Below, piece by piece: positions 42,015 to 51,244 of a stretch of DNA of 64,000 nucleotides. How positions within the stretch are numbered: the stretch's first letter is position 1; each line of letters opens with the position of its first letter. Made by a program: the position numbers and the translations under genes. The stretch is from contig JBOHNU010000001.1 of NCBI GenBank assembly GCA_050730855.1, positions 124,001 through 188,000 of the forward strand, in the 5' to 3' direction. This DNA is from DASRJJ01 sp050730855. GTDB taxonomy: Bacteria > Patescibacteriota > Saccharimonadia > Saccharimonadales > UBA4665. The notes beneath the pieces were generated by a model. That model was not told the origin of the DNA and made no database searches. It saw only the letters and a program-made list of their open reading frames with translations.

Positions 42015-44309
42015 ATGAGCAAAAACCTAGTTATCGTAGAGAGCCCAGCTAAAGCAAAGACCATCGAGAAGTATTTAGGCAAAGACTTTACTGTTAAAAG
42101 TAGCTTTGGCCATATACGAGACTTGCCCAAAAAAGGGCTGAACATCGACATCGAAAACAGCTTTGAACCGACATACGATATTAACCCCGACAAAAAAAAG
42201 GTGGTAAGCGAGCTGCGCAAGTCGGCCAAAGGTAAAGAAATCTGGCTGGCAAGCGATGAAGACCGCGAGGGTGAGGCAATTGCCTGGCATTTGACCGTCG
42301 CTTTAAAGCTCGACCCCAAAAAAACCAAGCGTATTGTGTTTCACGAAATCACCAAGCCGGCAATTGAGCGCGCCATCAAAAATCCGCGCACTTTGGATAT
42401 TAAATTAGTCGACGCCCAGCAAGCCCGCCGCGTTTTAGACCGTTTAGTAGGCTACGAGCTGTCGCCCGTGCTCTGGAAAAAGGTACGCACAGGCCTAAGC
42501 GCCGGCCGTGTGCAATCTGTTGCCGTACGTTTAATTGTAGAGCGCGAGCGCGAAATCCGTGGCCATCAGGCCGAAAGCTCGTACAAAGTCGTCGCTATCT
42601 TTAAGGTAGGCGGCCAGGAGCTAAAAGCCGAGCTGATTAACAAGTTCGCTCAAAAAGACACGGCTGAAAAGTTTTTGCACGACTGCGTTAAAGCCGTTTT
42701 TACGGTGGAAGACATCGCCCAAAAACCCGGCAGCCGCAACCCCGGCGCGCCGTTCACCACCAGCACCCTGCAGCAAGAGGCCGCGCGCAAGCTCGGCTTT
42801 AGCGTTAAACAAACCATGACGCTCGCCCAACGCCTGTACGAAAACGGCCACATCACCTACATGCGAACCGACAGCACGGTGTTGTCCGGCCAGGCAATTG
42901 CCGTCGCTGAAAAGTTTATTAAGAAAGAATACGGCGACAGCTACCACCAAACGCGCCAGTTCAAAACCAAGAACGCCAGCGCTCAGGAGGCTCATGAGGC
43001 CATCCGACCCACCGACTTTGCCGTAGAAAAAGCCGGCGACGAGTCCGGCCAGGAAAAACTGTACCGGCTGATCTGGCAACGCGCCCTCGCCAGCCAAATG
43101 GTGCCGGCACAAACCGAAAAAACAGAGGTGACTATCGGCATTTCGACCCGCAAAGACCAGCTGGTCGCCACTGGCGAAGTCCTAAAGTTCGACGGCTTCA
43201 TGAAGGTCTACGGCCGCGCCAAAGACGACACCTTACTGCCTCCGTTAGAAAAAGGCCAAAAACTTGACCTTACTACCATGAGCGCCACCCAAACCTTCAC
43301 CCGAGCCGCCGCCCGCTACAGCGAAGCCGCGCTAGTGAAAAAGCTGGAAGAGCTGGGCATCGGCCGCCCCAGCACCTACGCGCCGACCATCTCGACCATC
43401 CAGGCGCGTGAGTACGTCGAAAAGAAAGACCTCGAGGGCGTGGAACGCAAAGTAATCTCGCTCCAACTTAAAAACGGCCAGGTTGCCGAAGAAGAAACCA
43501 CCGAAATCACCGGTGCCGACCGTAATAAGCTCATCCCAACCCCTGTCGCCGAGGTAACGACGGACTTTTTGGTCAAATACTTTCCCAGCATCGTGGATCA
43601 CGACTTTACCAAAACGGTGGAGGACGACTTCGACAATGTAGCCGAGGGCAAGCAAACCTGGCAAAAAATGATCGCCACGTTTTATAAAGACTTCCATCCG
43701 CTTATCAAAAAGGGTGAGGAAGCCGACCGCAGCGAAGTGGCACAGGCCCGAAAACTGGGCGTCGACCCCAAAAGCAAAAAACCAGTGATTGCGCGCTTTG
43801 GGCGCTACGGCCCGATGCTCCAAATCGGCGAAGCAGAGGACGAGGAAAAACCGCGCTTTGCACCTCTCCCAGCCGGCAAAACCATGGACGACGTCACTCT
43901 AACAGAGGCGCTAGAGATGTTTAAACTACCACGCTTGGTCGGAACAACTGCCGACGGACAGGAAATCCGCGCCAACATCGGCCGTTTCGGCCCGTACATC
44001 CAGGTAGACAAGACTTTTGTATCCATCAAACCGCTAGACCCGTTTGCCATCACCGAAAAAGAAGCCCGCAAGCTCTACAAAGAAAAACTAGACAAAGAGG
44101 CTAAGAAGCACATTCAAACGTTCGAAAAAAGCGGCATCCAGATTTTGAACGGCATGTACGGCCCCTACATTACAGACGGCAAAAAGAATGCCAAAATCCC
44201 CAAGGAGCAGGATCCCGCCAAAATAACAGAGGCGGCGGCCAAAAAATTACTCGACGAAGCACCAGCTAAAAAACGCTTTGGAGGCTTTAAACGCGCCAAG
44301 AAAAATTGA
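42015..44309 (+). CDS. topA: DNA topoisomerase I
   Basis: 764 residues. Type IA topoisomerase that relaxes negative supercoils. TOPRIM domain (LVIVESPAKAKTIEKYLG ... ASDEDREGEAIAWHL), catalytic Tyr in ENGHITYMRTDST, and the RYSEAALVKKLEELGIGRPSTYA segment are all intact. The C-terminus has Topo_C-like repeats (VIARFGRYGPMLQIG; RANIGRFGPYIQVD; QILNGMYGPYITDGKK) and no zinc fingers. The ATG at 42015 has no Shine-Dalgarno; a -10-like TATTAT lies about 45 nt upstream. Confidence 0.97.
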   Translation: MSKNLVIVESPAKAKTIEKYLGKDFTVKSSFGHIRDLPKKGLNIDIENSFEPTYDINPDKKKVVSELRKSAKGKEIWLASDEDREGEAIAWHLTVALKLDPKKTKRIVFHEITKPAIERAIKNPRTLDIKLVDAQQARRVLDRLVGYELSPVLWKKVRTGLSAGRVQSVAVRLIVEREREIRGHQAESSYKVVAIFKVGGQELKAELINKFAQKDTAEKFLHDCVKAVFTVEDIAQKPGSRNPGAPFTTSTLQQEAARKLGFSVKQTMTLAQRLYENGHITYMRTDSTVLSGQAIAVAEKFIKKEYGDSYHQTRQFKTKNASAQEAHEAIRPTDFAVEKAGDESGQEKLYRLIWQRALASQMVPAQTEKTEVTIGISTRKDQLVATGEVLKFDGFMKVYGRAKDDTLLPPLEKGQKLDLTTMSATQTFTRAAARYSEAALVKKLEELGIGRPSTYAPTISTIQAREYVEKKDLEGVERKVISLQLKNGQVAEEETTEITGADRNKLIPTPVAEVTTDFLVKYFPSIVDHDFTKTVEDDFDNVAEGKQTWQKMIATFYKDFHPLIKKGEEADRSEVAQARKLGVDPKSKKPVIARFGRYGPMLQIGEAEDEEKPRFAPLPAGKTMDDVTLTEALEMFKLPRLVGTTADGQEIRANIGRFGPYIQVDKTFVSIKPLDPFAITEKEARKLYKEKLDKEAKKHIQTFEKSGIQILNGMYGPYITDGKKNAKIPKEQDPAKITEAAAKKLLDEAPAKKRFGGFKRAKKN

Positions 44310-44328
44310 TACACTCCATTTTTTGTTG

Positions 44329-44334
44329 TATAAC
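44329..44334 (+). promoter_or_regulatory. -10 box upstream of unknown gene
   Basis: TATAAC ends 6 nt before the ATG at 44341; no Shine-Dalgarno. Confidence 0.4.
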
Positions 44335-44340
44335 TAACAA

Positions 44341-44799
44341 ATGAACTTCCTCGACTTTGAGAGATCGGTTACTGCTGCCGCAAATTCCTACCGTGAGCCG
44401 TCTTGGCTGCTACGCGGGAAAACCGAAGACGGTTCGCTCTTAGTGGCCTGTTTTGACGAAGGCAATGGGGTATACTCCACGGTTGTCGCCAACACGCAGG
44501 ACAACAACAATCGAATCATCACAACCGACGCAGAGCCGCTTCTTGCCACATCAAACGGCACGACAGAACTCCGAATTGCGGCCGTAGCAGCCCGATTTAT
44601 GCCTTTAGTCCATAATCCGGGATGGCTCAATCCTAACCCACAGCGCAGGACGGACTGCGGGGTGGCTATAACTATCGGCTACGACACTGCCATCTCGCGA
44701 ATAAGCGGTACTTTCTACGAACTCCGGGTTACTAAACCAAGTGACGTAAAGGAGGCTCAAGCGGCATATTTAGGTGGTGTGGCAATCACACTGTTATAG
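44341..44799 (+). CDS. Hypothetical soluble protein
   Basis: 152 residues, no membrane segment, no recognised domain. Mixed alpha/beta composition; a single Cys in the N-terminal half (VACFDEG) and one in a Pro/Arg-rich segment (NPNPQRRTDCGVAITIG). The protein ends abruptly in VAITLL. It lies alone between topA and the sigma-4/HARE gene, with a -10-like box 6 nt upstream. Real coding seems likely from length and position, but function is unknown. Confidence 0.6.
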   Translation: MNFLDFERSVTAAANSYREPSWLLRGKTEDGSLLVACFDEGNGVYSTVVANTQDNNNRIITTDAEPLLATSNGTTELRIAAVAARFMPLVHNPGWLNPNPQRRTDCGVAITIGYDTAISRISGTFYELRVTKPSDVKEAQAAYLGGVAITLL

Positions 44800-44911
44800 C
44801 ACGGCGTTTTTGCGCTTTAGGCAATATACCTTCTTTAAATATTTCTACAACATATTTTGGATGATGGCGCGGATTTCGTGATACAATAGGGTAAAGTCCG
44901 AGGGAAGATGC

Positions 44912-44940
44912 TTGACTTAACAACAGATAGGTTTTATAAT
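44912..44940 (+). promoter_or_regulatory. Sigma-70 promoter of the sigma4-HARE gene
   Basis: TTGACT (44912-44917), 17 nt, TATAAT (44935-44940); start codon 35 nt downstream. The box GATACAAT at 44879-44885 further upstream may be another -10. Confidence 0.7.
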
Positions 44941-44975
44941 TAACCTAAAGTAATTTCTTTGATAGACAGGAATCT

Positions 44976-46034
44976 ATGGCCGAAAACAACGCTCAACTAC
45001 CAGCTCGTCTGCAGACCGAACAGATCGTTCAAGAAATCTTGCGCGGGATTGAGCGCGAGCGTGAGCGCGAAATTGTCGCCCGCCGGTTCGGCCTGTTTGA
45101 CCGCCGCGAAACTCTAGAACAGATCGGCGAAATCCTGGGCATTACCCGCGAACGGGTTAGGCAACTGGAAAAATCGGTCGTTGCCCACTTAAAGGTACAG
45201 GCCGAGGATGGCGAGCTAGAGCAAATCATCCAAGTAGAGCAGACACTTCTGGATTTCCTGCGCGGCCACGGCACGGTTGCGCGCGTGCAGGAAGTAAGCG
45301 CAGACGTTGCGGCCGAGAACTCGCGCACCGACCAATCACGTGTGGCATTTTTAGCCATGCTCTGTCCGCAGCTGGTGGTTTTGGAAGACGACGACCGCTA
45401 CTTTTACTCTATCGGCATTCAGCCAGTGCGCAACACCGCCGCCTTACAGGCCGACATCGCTGCTATTATGGCGGCGGTAGAGAAAATCGGCAAACCCGCC
45501 AGCATTACCGAGATCGCCAAAGTCGCCAACATAGCAGAAACCGCCCAAGCGGCCGCACTTGCCAGTATCTCTAAAAAACTAGCCACCCTAAACGGCAACT
45601 GGGGGCTGGCAAAATGGCCGACGGTAAATCCCAAAAACATTCGCGATAAAATCTATGTCATCCTCCAGGAAAACGGCAAACACATGCACTTTAACGACAT
45701 TGCCGCCGCCATCAAAAACAGCGACTTCAAGCGCAAGGACGTAACCACGCAGGCCATCCACAACGAACTTATCAAAGACAAACGCTTTGTGCTTATCGGC
45801 CGGGGCATTTACGCCCTCAAAGAGTGGGGCTACAAAAAAGGCACTGTTGCCGACACTATCTCTGAAGTACTGCGCGAAGCAGGGGAGCCGCTGCACCGCG
45901 ACGAAATAGTCAAACGAGTTCTAAAAAACCGCTTTGTAAAAGAAACAACAATTCTGCTAAACCTCCAAGGTAAGTCGCAGTTCAAACGCGTTACCAAAGC
46001 CACTTACGAGTTCGACGACGCAACCGAAGTTTAG
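44976..46034 (+). CDS. Sigma-70 region-4-like / HARE-HTH protein
   Basis: 352 residues. Residues about 12-75 look like sigma factor region 4, including the helix-turn-helix RRETLEQIGEILGITRERVR and the preceding REREREIVARRFGLFD. No regions 2 or 3 are present. Residues about 220-290 match a HARE-HTH domain (KIYVILQENGKHMHFNDIAAAIKNS ... GRGIYALKEWGYKKG), the fold of the RNA polymerase delta-subunit N-terminus. It could bind RNA polymerase or -35 DNA; role unproven. A strong promoter precedes it. Confidence 0.82.
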   Translation: MAENNAQLPARLQTEQIVQEILRGIEREREREIVARRFGLFDRRETLEQIGEILGITRERVRQLEKSVVAHLKVQAEDGELEQIIQVEQTLLDFLRGHGTVARVQEVSADVAAENSRTDQSRVAFLAMLCPQLVVLEDDDRYFYSIGIQPVRNTAALQADIAAIMAAVEKIGKPASITEIAKVANIAETAQAAALASISKKLATLNGNWGLAKWPTVNPKNIRDKIYVILQENGKHMHFNDIAAAIKNSDFKRKDVTTQAIHNELIKDKRFVLIGRGIYALKEWGYKKGTVADTISEVLREAGEPLHRDEIVKRVLKNRFVKETTILLNLQGKSQFKRVTKATYEFDDATEV

Positions 46035-46775
46035 ACGCTGGCACACAAGACGAGAACAAGAGAACCAGACTTTAAAACAAATAACGAACATAACCTAAGT
46101 GAGGTTCTTTGGCCATAGGTATTGCACAAAACAGCCTGTGTAGTAAAAAGGCCATACCGACAGATAGGCAACAAAAAAGTCAGCAAGAAAGGATGGCTTC
46201 AAATCCGGAAGACGAACGAGGGGGAACGACAAAGGTCGGAGCAACCATAGATCTAGTGAAATAATGGAGGACAAGTGCCAATACAAGCAACGTCGCACAA
46301 TGTATATTTTACGACTCACCTTAAGGTTGGCACGAACTCGAAGTAATATAACTGCACTGCAGGATGAAGGGGAGTTTGCGCCCGCAAGCAACAACGTACG
46401 TTGCCTACTATGCCTAATTAACACGTAATAATTGTGCCGCCTCTAGGCTACTCAGCCTACAGATATGCCGTGGCTGTAGGCTGCGGAAAGCGGCTATTAG
46501 CACTACCTCTAGCGTCCCGACTGGGGTCTAGCACGCTAGCCTGTTGTATATTCGTACAACATAATTTGACTTTTCCACAATGTGGTTGTGAAATGATTTG
46601 CTTTTTCACGTATCCGGTTGTTTAATTGTATTCCCTTTACCCTCTGCTCTTTTAGTAATAATATTTGACTTTGCACTTACAAACTTAGGAAGTATACTTT
46701 TTAATTGCCAGGTGACTGATTCCCGCACCTAAACAAAAAACGAACTACTAAGGGAAGAGTGGGGGTTGAACGGCT
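46035..46775. other. Convergent intergenic region with RNA-like hairpins
   Basis: Between the plus-strand sigma4-HARE gene and the minus-strand ftsQ-like gene, 741 bp without a convincing gene. At about 46436-46560 are strong hairpins: CAGCCTACAG/CTGTAGGCTG inside GCCGC/GCGGC, a CTAGCGT/ACGCTAG stem and GTTGTA-TATTCG-TACAAC. On the plus strand TTGCAC, 16 nt, TATACT (46673-46700 area) looks like a promoter, followed by an AGGTG/CACCT hairpin and A-tract. A DnaA-box-like TTTTCCACA is near 46571. Strand and identity of any RNA are unclear. Confidence 0.45.
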
Positions 46776-47720
46776 CTATCTGTAGTACACCCGTTTCTCA
46801 ATGCGGGCGTCGATGTACTGTCCGGGCTTTTTCTGCTCGGCATCCAGGCGTGACTTTACGGCCAAAAACGACCCCACTGCTACCCTGGCGTCCCCCCTTG
46901 CGTTGAGTTTTATGTAGTACCCTTCGTCTTTGATGCGCAGATGTAACTCACCCGGCGCATCAAGCAACGTTAGAGAGGCGATGGCAATGTTTTTAGCACG
47001 CAACTGCCTCGCGACCTCTGTAATATAGGAGACAGTCGTGCTCGGAATGGCCGTGTCGCCCAGTTGCACAGTCCGTTTACTTTGATCTTGCACCTCCGGC
47101 AGGCCGGCGCTGGCATAGCGGCTGACATCGGCGCCAGCGGCGACTGCCCGCCCAGAGCTGTCCAAGACAAACTTGTCGTTCTGCGCCGTGTGAAGGATGA
47201 GCCGTGAGGTTGAAGGCTCTAAGAACACCGTCGGGCGATGCCCTACAACCGGCAATCGCACCGAAACGTCAGCCAACTCCGGGAAATCCGCCAACAGGCG
47301 ATCCTCGACCTGGCCAATATTGACAGTAACTTTATTAGAGCCTAGGAGCTTTGACGCTCCGAAGGCATTCACCACTGCCTGCTGGTACGCTGAGAGATCG
47401 CGGTACGTGCCGCCGCCCACCATAACCACCTGCGCTTGGCCGCCTTTAAGAATCAAATTATAGCCAACCACGCCGATAACGGCCGCTACCAAGATAACCT
47501 TTGCCAGACTGAGCGCACGCGCCTTGAACCGGGCACGCCGCCCAGGAACGGCTGCTTGTTGCTTGCCGGAGGATGGGGGTGTCTGGCCGCGGCCGGTGTT
47601 GCCTCCGTCCGCAGAACGGTTAGCTCGGTACGAAAAAACACTAGCGCGCTTGGAGCGAGCTGATTCGGAAGGCGTACGGTTGAGCCGCCGCCGGAGGCTG
47701 GGTTGTTTTTTCCCGAACAT
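46776..47720 (-). CDS. ftsQ: FtsQ/DivIB-like cell division protein
   Basis: 314 residues. A long basic N-terminus, a membrane helix (LAKVILVAAVIGVVGYNLIL, about 72-91), then a POTRA-like region and an FtsQ-like beta domain, with LRAKNIAIASLTLLDAPGEL and VKSRLDAEQKKPGQYIDARI near the C-terminus. Identification relies on domain order and its place after murG; sequence conservation in this family is low. FtsQ links FtsB/FtsL and the septal PBP. Last gene of the minus-strand cluster. Confidence 0.82.
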   Translation of the reverse strand: MFGKKQPSLRRRLNRTPSESARSKRASVFSYRANRSADGGNTGRGQTPPSSGKQQAAVPGRRARFKARALSLAKVILVAAVIGVVGYNLILKGGQAQVVMVGGGTYRDLSAYQQAVVNAFGASKLLGSNKVTVNIGQVEDRLLADFPELADVSVRLPVVGHRPTVFLEPSTSRLILHTAQNDKFVLDSSGRAVAAGADVSRYASAGLPEVQDQSKRTVQLGDTAIPSTTVSYITEVARQLRAKNIAIASLTLLDAPGELHLRIKDEGYYIKLNARGDARVAVGSFLAVKSRLDAEQKKPGQYIDARIEKRVYYR

Positions 47721-47725
47721 GGTTT

Positions 47726-48913
47726 TTATATTTGCGGTTGCTTGTGAGCACCAGACACTTCTAATAATAGCATTGCCAGGTGTTTTGCGGCATCCGGCTT
47801 GGCCATGAGGTGAAGTTTTTTAGCCAGAGCCTGAGCGCGTTCCGGCCGGTCAAGCAGCTCGACCAGCGGCGGCATAAGCGCCAGATGGTCGTCGGCCAAC
47901 ACCGACTCGTTGACCACGCGCACTGTTTTGCGCTCTTGCAGCACCAGTGCGTTTTTTAGCTGGTGTCCGCCGGCCAACACCGGATTTGGTACCACAACGC
48001 AGGGCTTTTCCTGGGCTGCGAACTCCGCTATGGCGCTCGCCCCCGCTCGTGTAACTACCACGTCCGCCACCGCGCTGTACTGGTAGAGGTTGGTGATATA
48101 ACCTTTAACGATAACCCGTTTTTGGCTCTTGGAAGGCAATTTTTGTTTGTACTCGCGCCTTAGCGCGGTTTCGTGGTCGCGCCCGGCGATATGAACCAGG
48201 CAAAGGTTGGCATACCGGCCAAGCAACTCCTCGGAGCAAGTCACCACGGCATTATTAAGCCGCTTCGCGCCCAGTCCCCCGCCCGTCACAAGCACAACCT
48301 TACTAAACTCGTCCAGCTGGAGCTGCTGCTTATATTTTTGGCGGTCGTCTGCTGTTGGCACGCGAAAATCGCGCGAAACCGGCACGCCCACCACCTCTGT
48401 TTTTCCGGGAGGGTAGCTGTATACTTCTTTCGGCAGAGCTACGGCGTGTTTGGCGGCCCAGGGAGCGACGATGCGGTTAGCCAGTCCGGGCAGCGCATCG
48501 GAATCGTGGGTCACGTACGGAATCCGCAGCACGGCGGCGGCCAAGCCCACCGGCACACCTACAAAGCCGCCTTTAATAAAAACTACCTCCGGCCGCAGCC
48601 GCTTGAGCAGCCGGTAGCTATGCCATGTGCCGCCGATTGTGCGGAAAAAATCGCGGATATTCAGCGCTACCGTCCGGAAGTCGAACAAATGCCTAAAAAA
48701 CCCCTCACCGTGGTAGCGCCGGAACTTCCCTGCCGGCACGGTGTACGCTTCGTCGATATTTTTATCTTCGGCCGGGATATCGCCCAGCTTATCGCCTCGC
48801 TGGCCAATGTAAATAATCTCAACCCCATAGGCCAGCGCCTTCAGCTCACGAGCGACTGACAGAATTGGGGTGATATGCCCCCCTGACCCGCCGCCGGTCA
48901 CCACTATTTTCAT
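47726..48913 (-). CDS. murG: UDP-GlcNAc:lipid I GlcNAc transferase MurG
   Basis: 395 residues. Converts lipid I to lipid II on the inner face of the membrane. N-terminal GGGSGGHITPILSVA (acceptor-binding Gly-rich loop), ENGFVGVPV-type segment KGGFVGVPVGLAAAV, C-terminal GGGLGAKRLN, SAVADVVVTRAGASAIAEFAA and the donor-binding Glu region VPNPVLAGGHQLKNA. The first 68 bp overlap the ftsW end in another frame, so the two are tightly coupled. Confidence 0.96.
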   Translation of the reverse strand: MKIVVTGGGSGGHITPILSVARELKALAYGVEIIYIGQRGDKLGDIPAEDKNIDEAYTVPAGKFRRYHGEGFFRHLFDFRTVALNIRDFFRTIGGTWHSYRLLKRLRPEVVFIKGGFVGVPVGLAAAVLRIPYVTHDSDALPGLANRIVAPWAAKHAVALPKEVYSYPPGKTEVVGVPVSRDFRVPTADDRQKYKQQLQLDEFSKVVLVTGGGLGAKRLNNAVVTCSEELLGRYANLCLVHIAGRDHETALRREYKQKLPSKSQKRVIVKGYITNLYQYSAVADVVVTRAGASAIAEFAAQEKPCVVVPNPVLAGGHQLKNALVLQERKTVRVVNESVLADDHLALMPPLVELLDRPERAQALAKKLHLMAKPDAAKHLAMLLLEVSGAHKQPQI

Positions 48914-50117
48914 GCCGGTCTCCTCCGCTTAAGGTGTCTGATTTCGGAACACTGTACAAAGTATACCGCGAAATGTGGAACACTACACCGGTAGCGAGCA
49001 TCACAAACAGAATACTGCTTCCGCCGTAGCTAATAAACGGCAGTGTTATTCCCTTTAGCGGCAGCAGCCCGATCATCGCCCCGATGTTAATAATTGCCTG
49101 CACGCTAAACCACGCGAACACGCCCGTGGCTACCAGGCGCGAAAAATCATCGGGCGCGTATTCGATAACCCGCTTAATGCGCGACAAAAACGCCACCAAT
49201 AAGCCGAACAAAACCAGTACACCGATAAAACCAAACTTCTCGGCGTAAATGGCAAAAATAGAGTCGTTCTCGGCCTCTGGCAAATAGCCAAACGCCTGCA
49301 CGCTGCGGCCTAATCCCAGCCCGGCAACGCCGCCCGACCCTACCGCAATCAACGCCTGACACGCCTGATAGCCGGTGTTTAAGCAGTCCTGTTCCGGGTG
49401 GAGGAATGTCGCCAGGCGATCTTGCCGGTAGTCGCTAGAGGCAATCGCAATTGTACCAAGAAGTAGCACAACCAGCCCGATCGTCGCCAGGCGCTTCACA
49501 GGCATGCCCGCCACAATAACCATGGCGCCCATCATGGCAATCATAACCGCGGTGGAGCCAAAGTCGCTCTGTGCACCGGCGACTACCACCACCAACGCCG
49601 CCACCGCCACCAAAAGCGGCCGGATTGTCTGCTTAAAGTCGTTAATCGTACCTTCCCTGATACGGTTTACTAAAAACGCCGCCAACCAAATGAGTAGCGC
49701 GAACTTAATTAGCTCCACCGGCTGGAACGAAAACCCGCCTACCTGAATCCAGCGGTAAGCCCCGTTCACTTCCTCGCCAAACACTCTCACGGCAACTGCC
49801 GAAAGAGCGGCGACAATTAACAACGGCTGCTGCAAACGCTGCCAGATGCTAAGCGGAATATTCACCGCCACAAAAAAGGCTACAAGCCCGGTTAGTACCC
49901 AGATAAGCTGCCGGTATACAAAGTACGTCTGACCTACATCCTTTTCGACTGCCAGCCCCGGGCTGATGGCGTATACCACAATCAGGCCTATGCCCAGCAG
50001 CAGGGCGCTCAGCACCAACAGCCAGTAGTCGGGCTTGTGCCGCCGCGAGGTTCCTTCAGGCGTCGGCTCGGGCGCGGCCGGCCGGAACGCGGGTCTGCGG
50101 CGCGGGACCGCCGGCAT
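48846..50117 (-). CDS. ftsW: Peptidoglycan glycosyltransferase FtsW (SEDS family)
   Basis: 423 residues with about ten membrane helices. SEDS polymerase of septal peptidoglycan. Motifs: INGAYRWIQVGGFSFQPVELIK region, AENDSIFAIYAEKFGFIG and GITLPFISYGGSS. The proline/arginine-rich N-terminus is cytosolic. The C-terminus runs about 22 residues past the usual end into the murG start (68-bp overlap), which may be an extension or a lost stop. The mraY gene lies 42 nt upstream. Confidence 0.95.
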   Translation of the reverse strand: MPAVPRRRPAFRPAAPEPTPEGTSRRHKPDYWLLVLSALLLGIGLIVVYAISPGLAVEKDVGQTYFVYRQLIWVLTGLVAFFVAVNIPLSIWQRLQQPLLIVAALSAVAVRVFGEEVNGAYRWIQVGGFSFQPVELIKFALLIWLAAFLVNRIREGTINDFKQTIRPLLVAVAALVVVVAGAQSDFGSTAVMIAMMGAMVIVAGMPVKRLATIGLVVLLLGTIAIASSDYRQDRLATFLHPEQDCLNTGYQACQALIAVGSGGVAGLGLGRSVQAFGYLPEAENDSIFAIYAEKFGFIGVLVLFGLLVAFLSRIKRVIEYAPDDFSRLVATGVFAWFSVQAIINIGAMIGLLPLKGITLPFISYGGSSILFVMLATGVVFHISRYTLYSVPKSDTLSGGDRHENSGDRRRVRGAYHPNSVSRS

Positions 50118-50159
50118 TACCGCCGCCCTCCGCTCCTTTTTTGCGGCGCCCTGTACATA

Positions 50160-51206
50160 CTACAAGTACCCTCCTACCAAAAACACAATCAACCCCACAA
50201 CGGCCGTGACTTGCCCGACAACCCAAAATCGCATGGTAACTTTTGTCTCTGGCCAGCCAATAGCCTCGAAATGATGATGGATGGGCGCAATTTTAAAGAT
50301 TTTTTTGCCGCCTCGCAGCTTTTTTGACAAAATCTGAAGCATGCTGCTGCCGGCCTCGGCCACAAACACAATCCCGATAATTGGCAATAGCAGCACGGTA
50401 TCTGTGAGCATAGCCACAACACCCAGCGCCGTCCCGAGCGCAAAAGAGCCGATATCTCCCATAAAAAACCTGGCGGGATGGATGTTAAACCAGGTGTAGC
50501 TTAAAAGCGCCCCGACCACGGTCATACAAAAGCCGGCAACACCAAACCGCCCCTCAAGCGCGGCAATAACCGCGTAAGCCACAAATGCGTAACTTACCAA
50601 GCCGCCGGCCAAGCCGTCCAAACCGTCGCTAATATTAACAGCGTTGGCGGTAGAAATAACCACCAACACAAACAACGGTATTATCAGCCAACCTATAAAC
50701 AGGTCGCCCTGCATGCCCGGAATGTGGATGGTGTCCACTCCTAGTTTGTAGTAGAAAAACCAGCCGCCAACAACCGCTACCAGCGTCACCAGCAGCAGCT
50801 TGATCTTGGTTCGCAACCCGGCCACCCCTGTGCCATTGCCCTTAATGTTGATAATATCGTCGATCAGCCCTACCAGCGCCGCCCCGGCAAGCGCGGCAAG
50901 CGGCAGCCAGGTTTCCTCGCGCACGAGGTTAAACGGCAATGTCACCAAAATAATCGCGGCCACAAACACCACGCCGGCCATAGTAGGTATGAGCCGCTTG
51001 TGTTTGGCGCCGTGGAGCTTCATAAACACACTGGCTTTTTCGCCGGTTGTTGTGGTGGTGCGCGGTTTCTTCCACCACTGCCATTTATACGCAATAGTCG
51101 TGTACAGCGGCGTAATAAGCGTGCTTACCAAAAAGCCCAAAAAGCCCAAAAGAAGCATACGAATTAACGTTGTAGTTTCGACAGATATTTGTAAGAGTGT
51201 GTCCAT
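50160..51206 (-). CDS. mraY: Phospho-MurNAc-pentapeptide transferase MraY
   Basis: 348 residues, about ten membrane helices. Makes lipid I from UDP-MurNAc-pentapeptide and undecaprenyl phosphate. Family motifs: NISDGLDGLAGG (catalytic Asp), MGDIGSFALGTALG, and the HHHFEAIGWPE triad of histidines. A Shine-Dalgarno AAAGGA lies 6 nt before the ATG. Between ftsI and ftsW, which is the usual dcw order with murD etc. removed. Confidence 0.97.
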   Translation of the reverse strand: MDTLLQISVETTTLIRMLLLGFLGFLVSTLITPLYTTIAYKWQWWKKPRTTTTTGEKASVFMKLHGAKHKRLIPTMAGVVFVAAIILVTLPFNLVREETWLPLAALAGAALVGLIDDIINIKGNGTGVAGLRTKIKLLLVTLVAVVGGWFFYYKLGVDTIHIPGMQGDLFIGWLIIPLFVLVVISTANAVNISDGLDGLAGGLVSYAFVAYAVIAALEGRFGVAGFCMTVVGALLSYTWFNIHPARFFMGDIGSFALGTALGVVAMLTDTVLLLPIIGIVFVAEAGSSMLQILSKKLRGGKKIFKIAPIHHHFEAIGWPETKVTMRFWVVGQVTAVVGLIVFLVGGYL

Positions 51207-51244
51207 TTTTTGTCCTTTCTACACTATACCACTCTTATGGATGA

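Noticed and set aside
46095..46424. 109-codon minus-strand ORF in the convergent gap
   Set aside because: No ribosome-binding site, no -10 box, no domain; likely chance.
48173..48859. 228-codon plus-strand ORF opposite murG
   Set aside because: murG is conserved over this whole stretch; the antisense frame has no motif.
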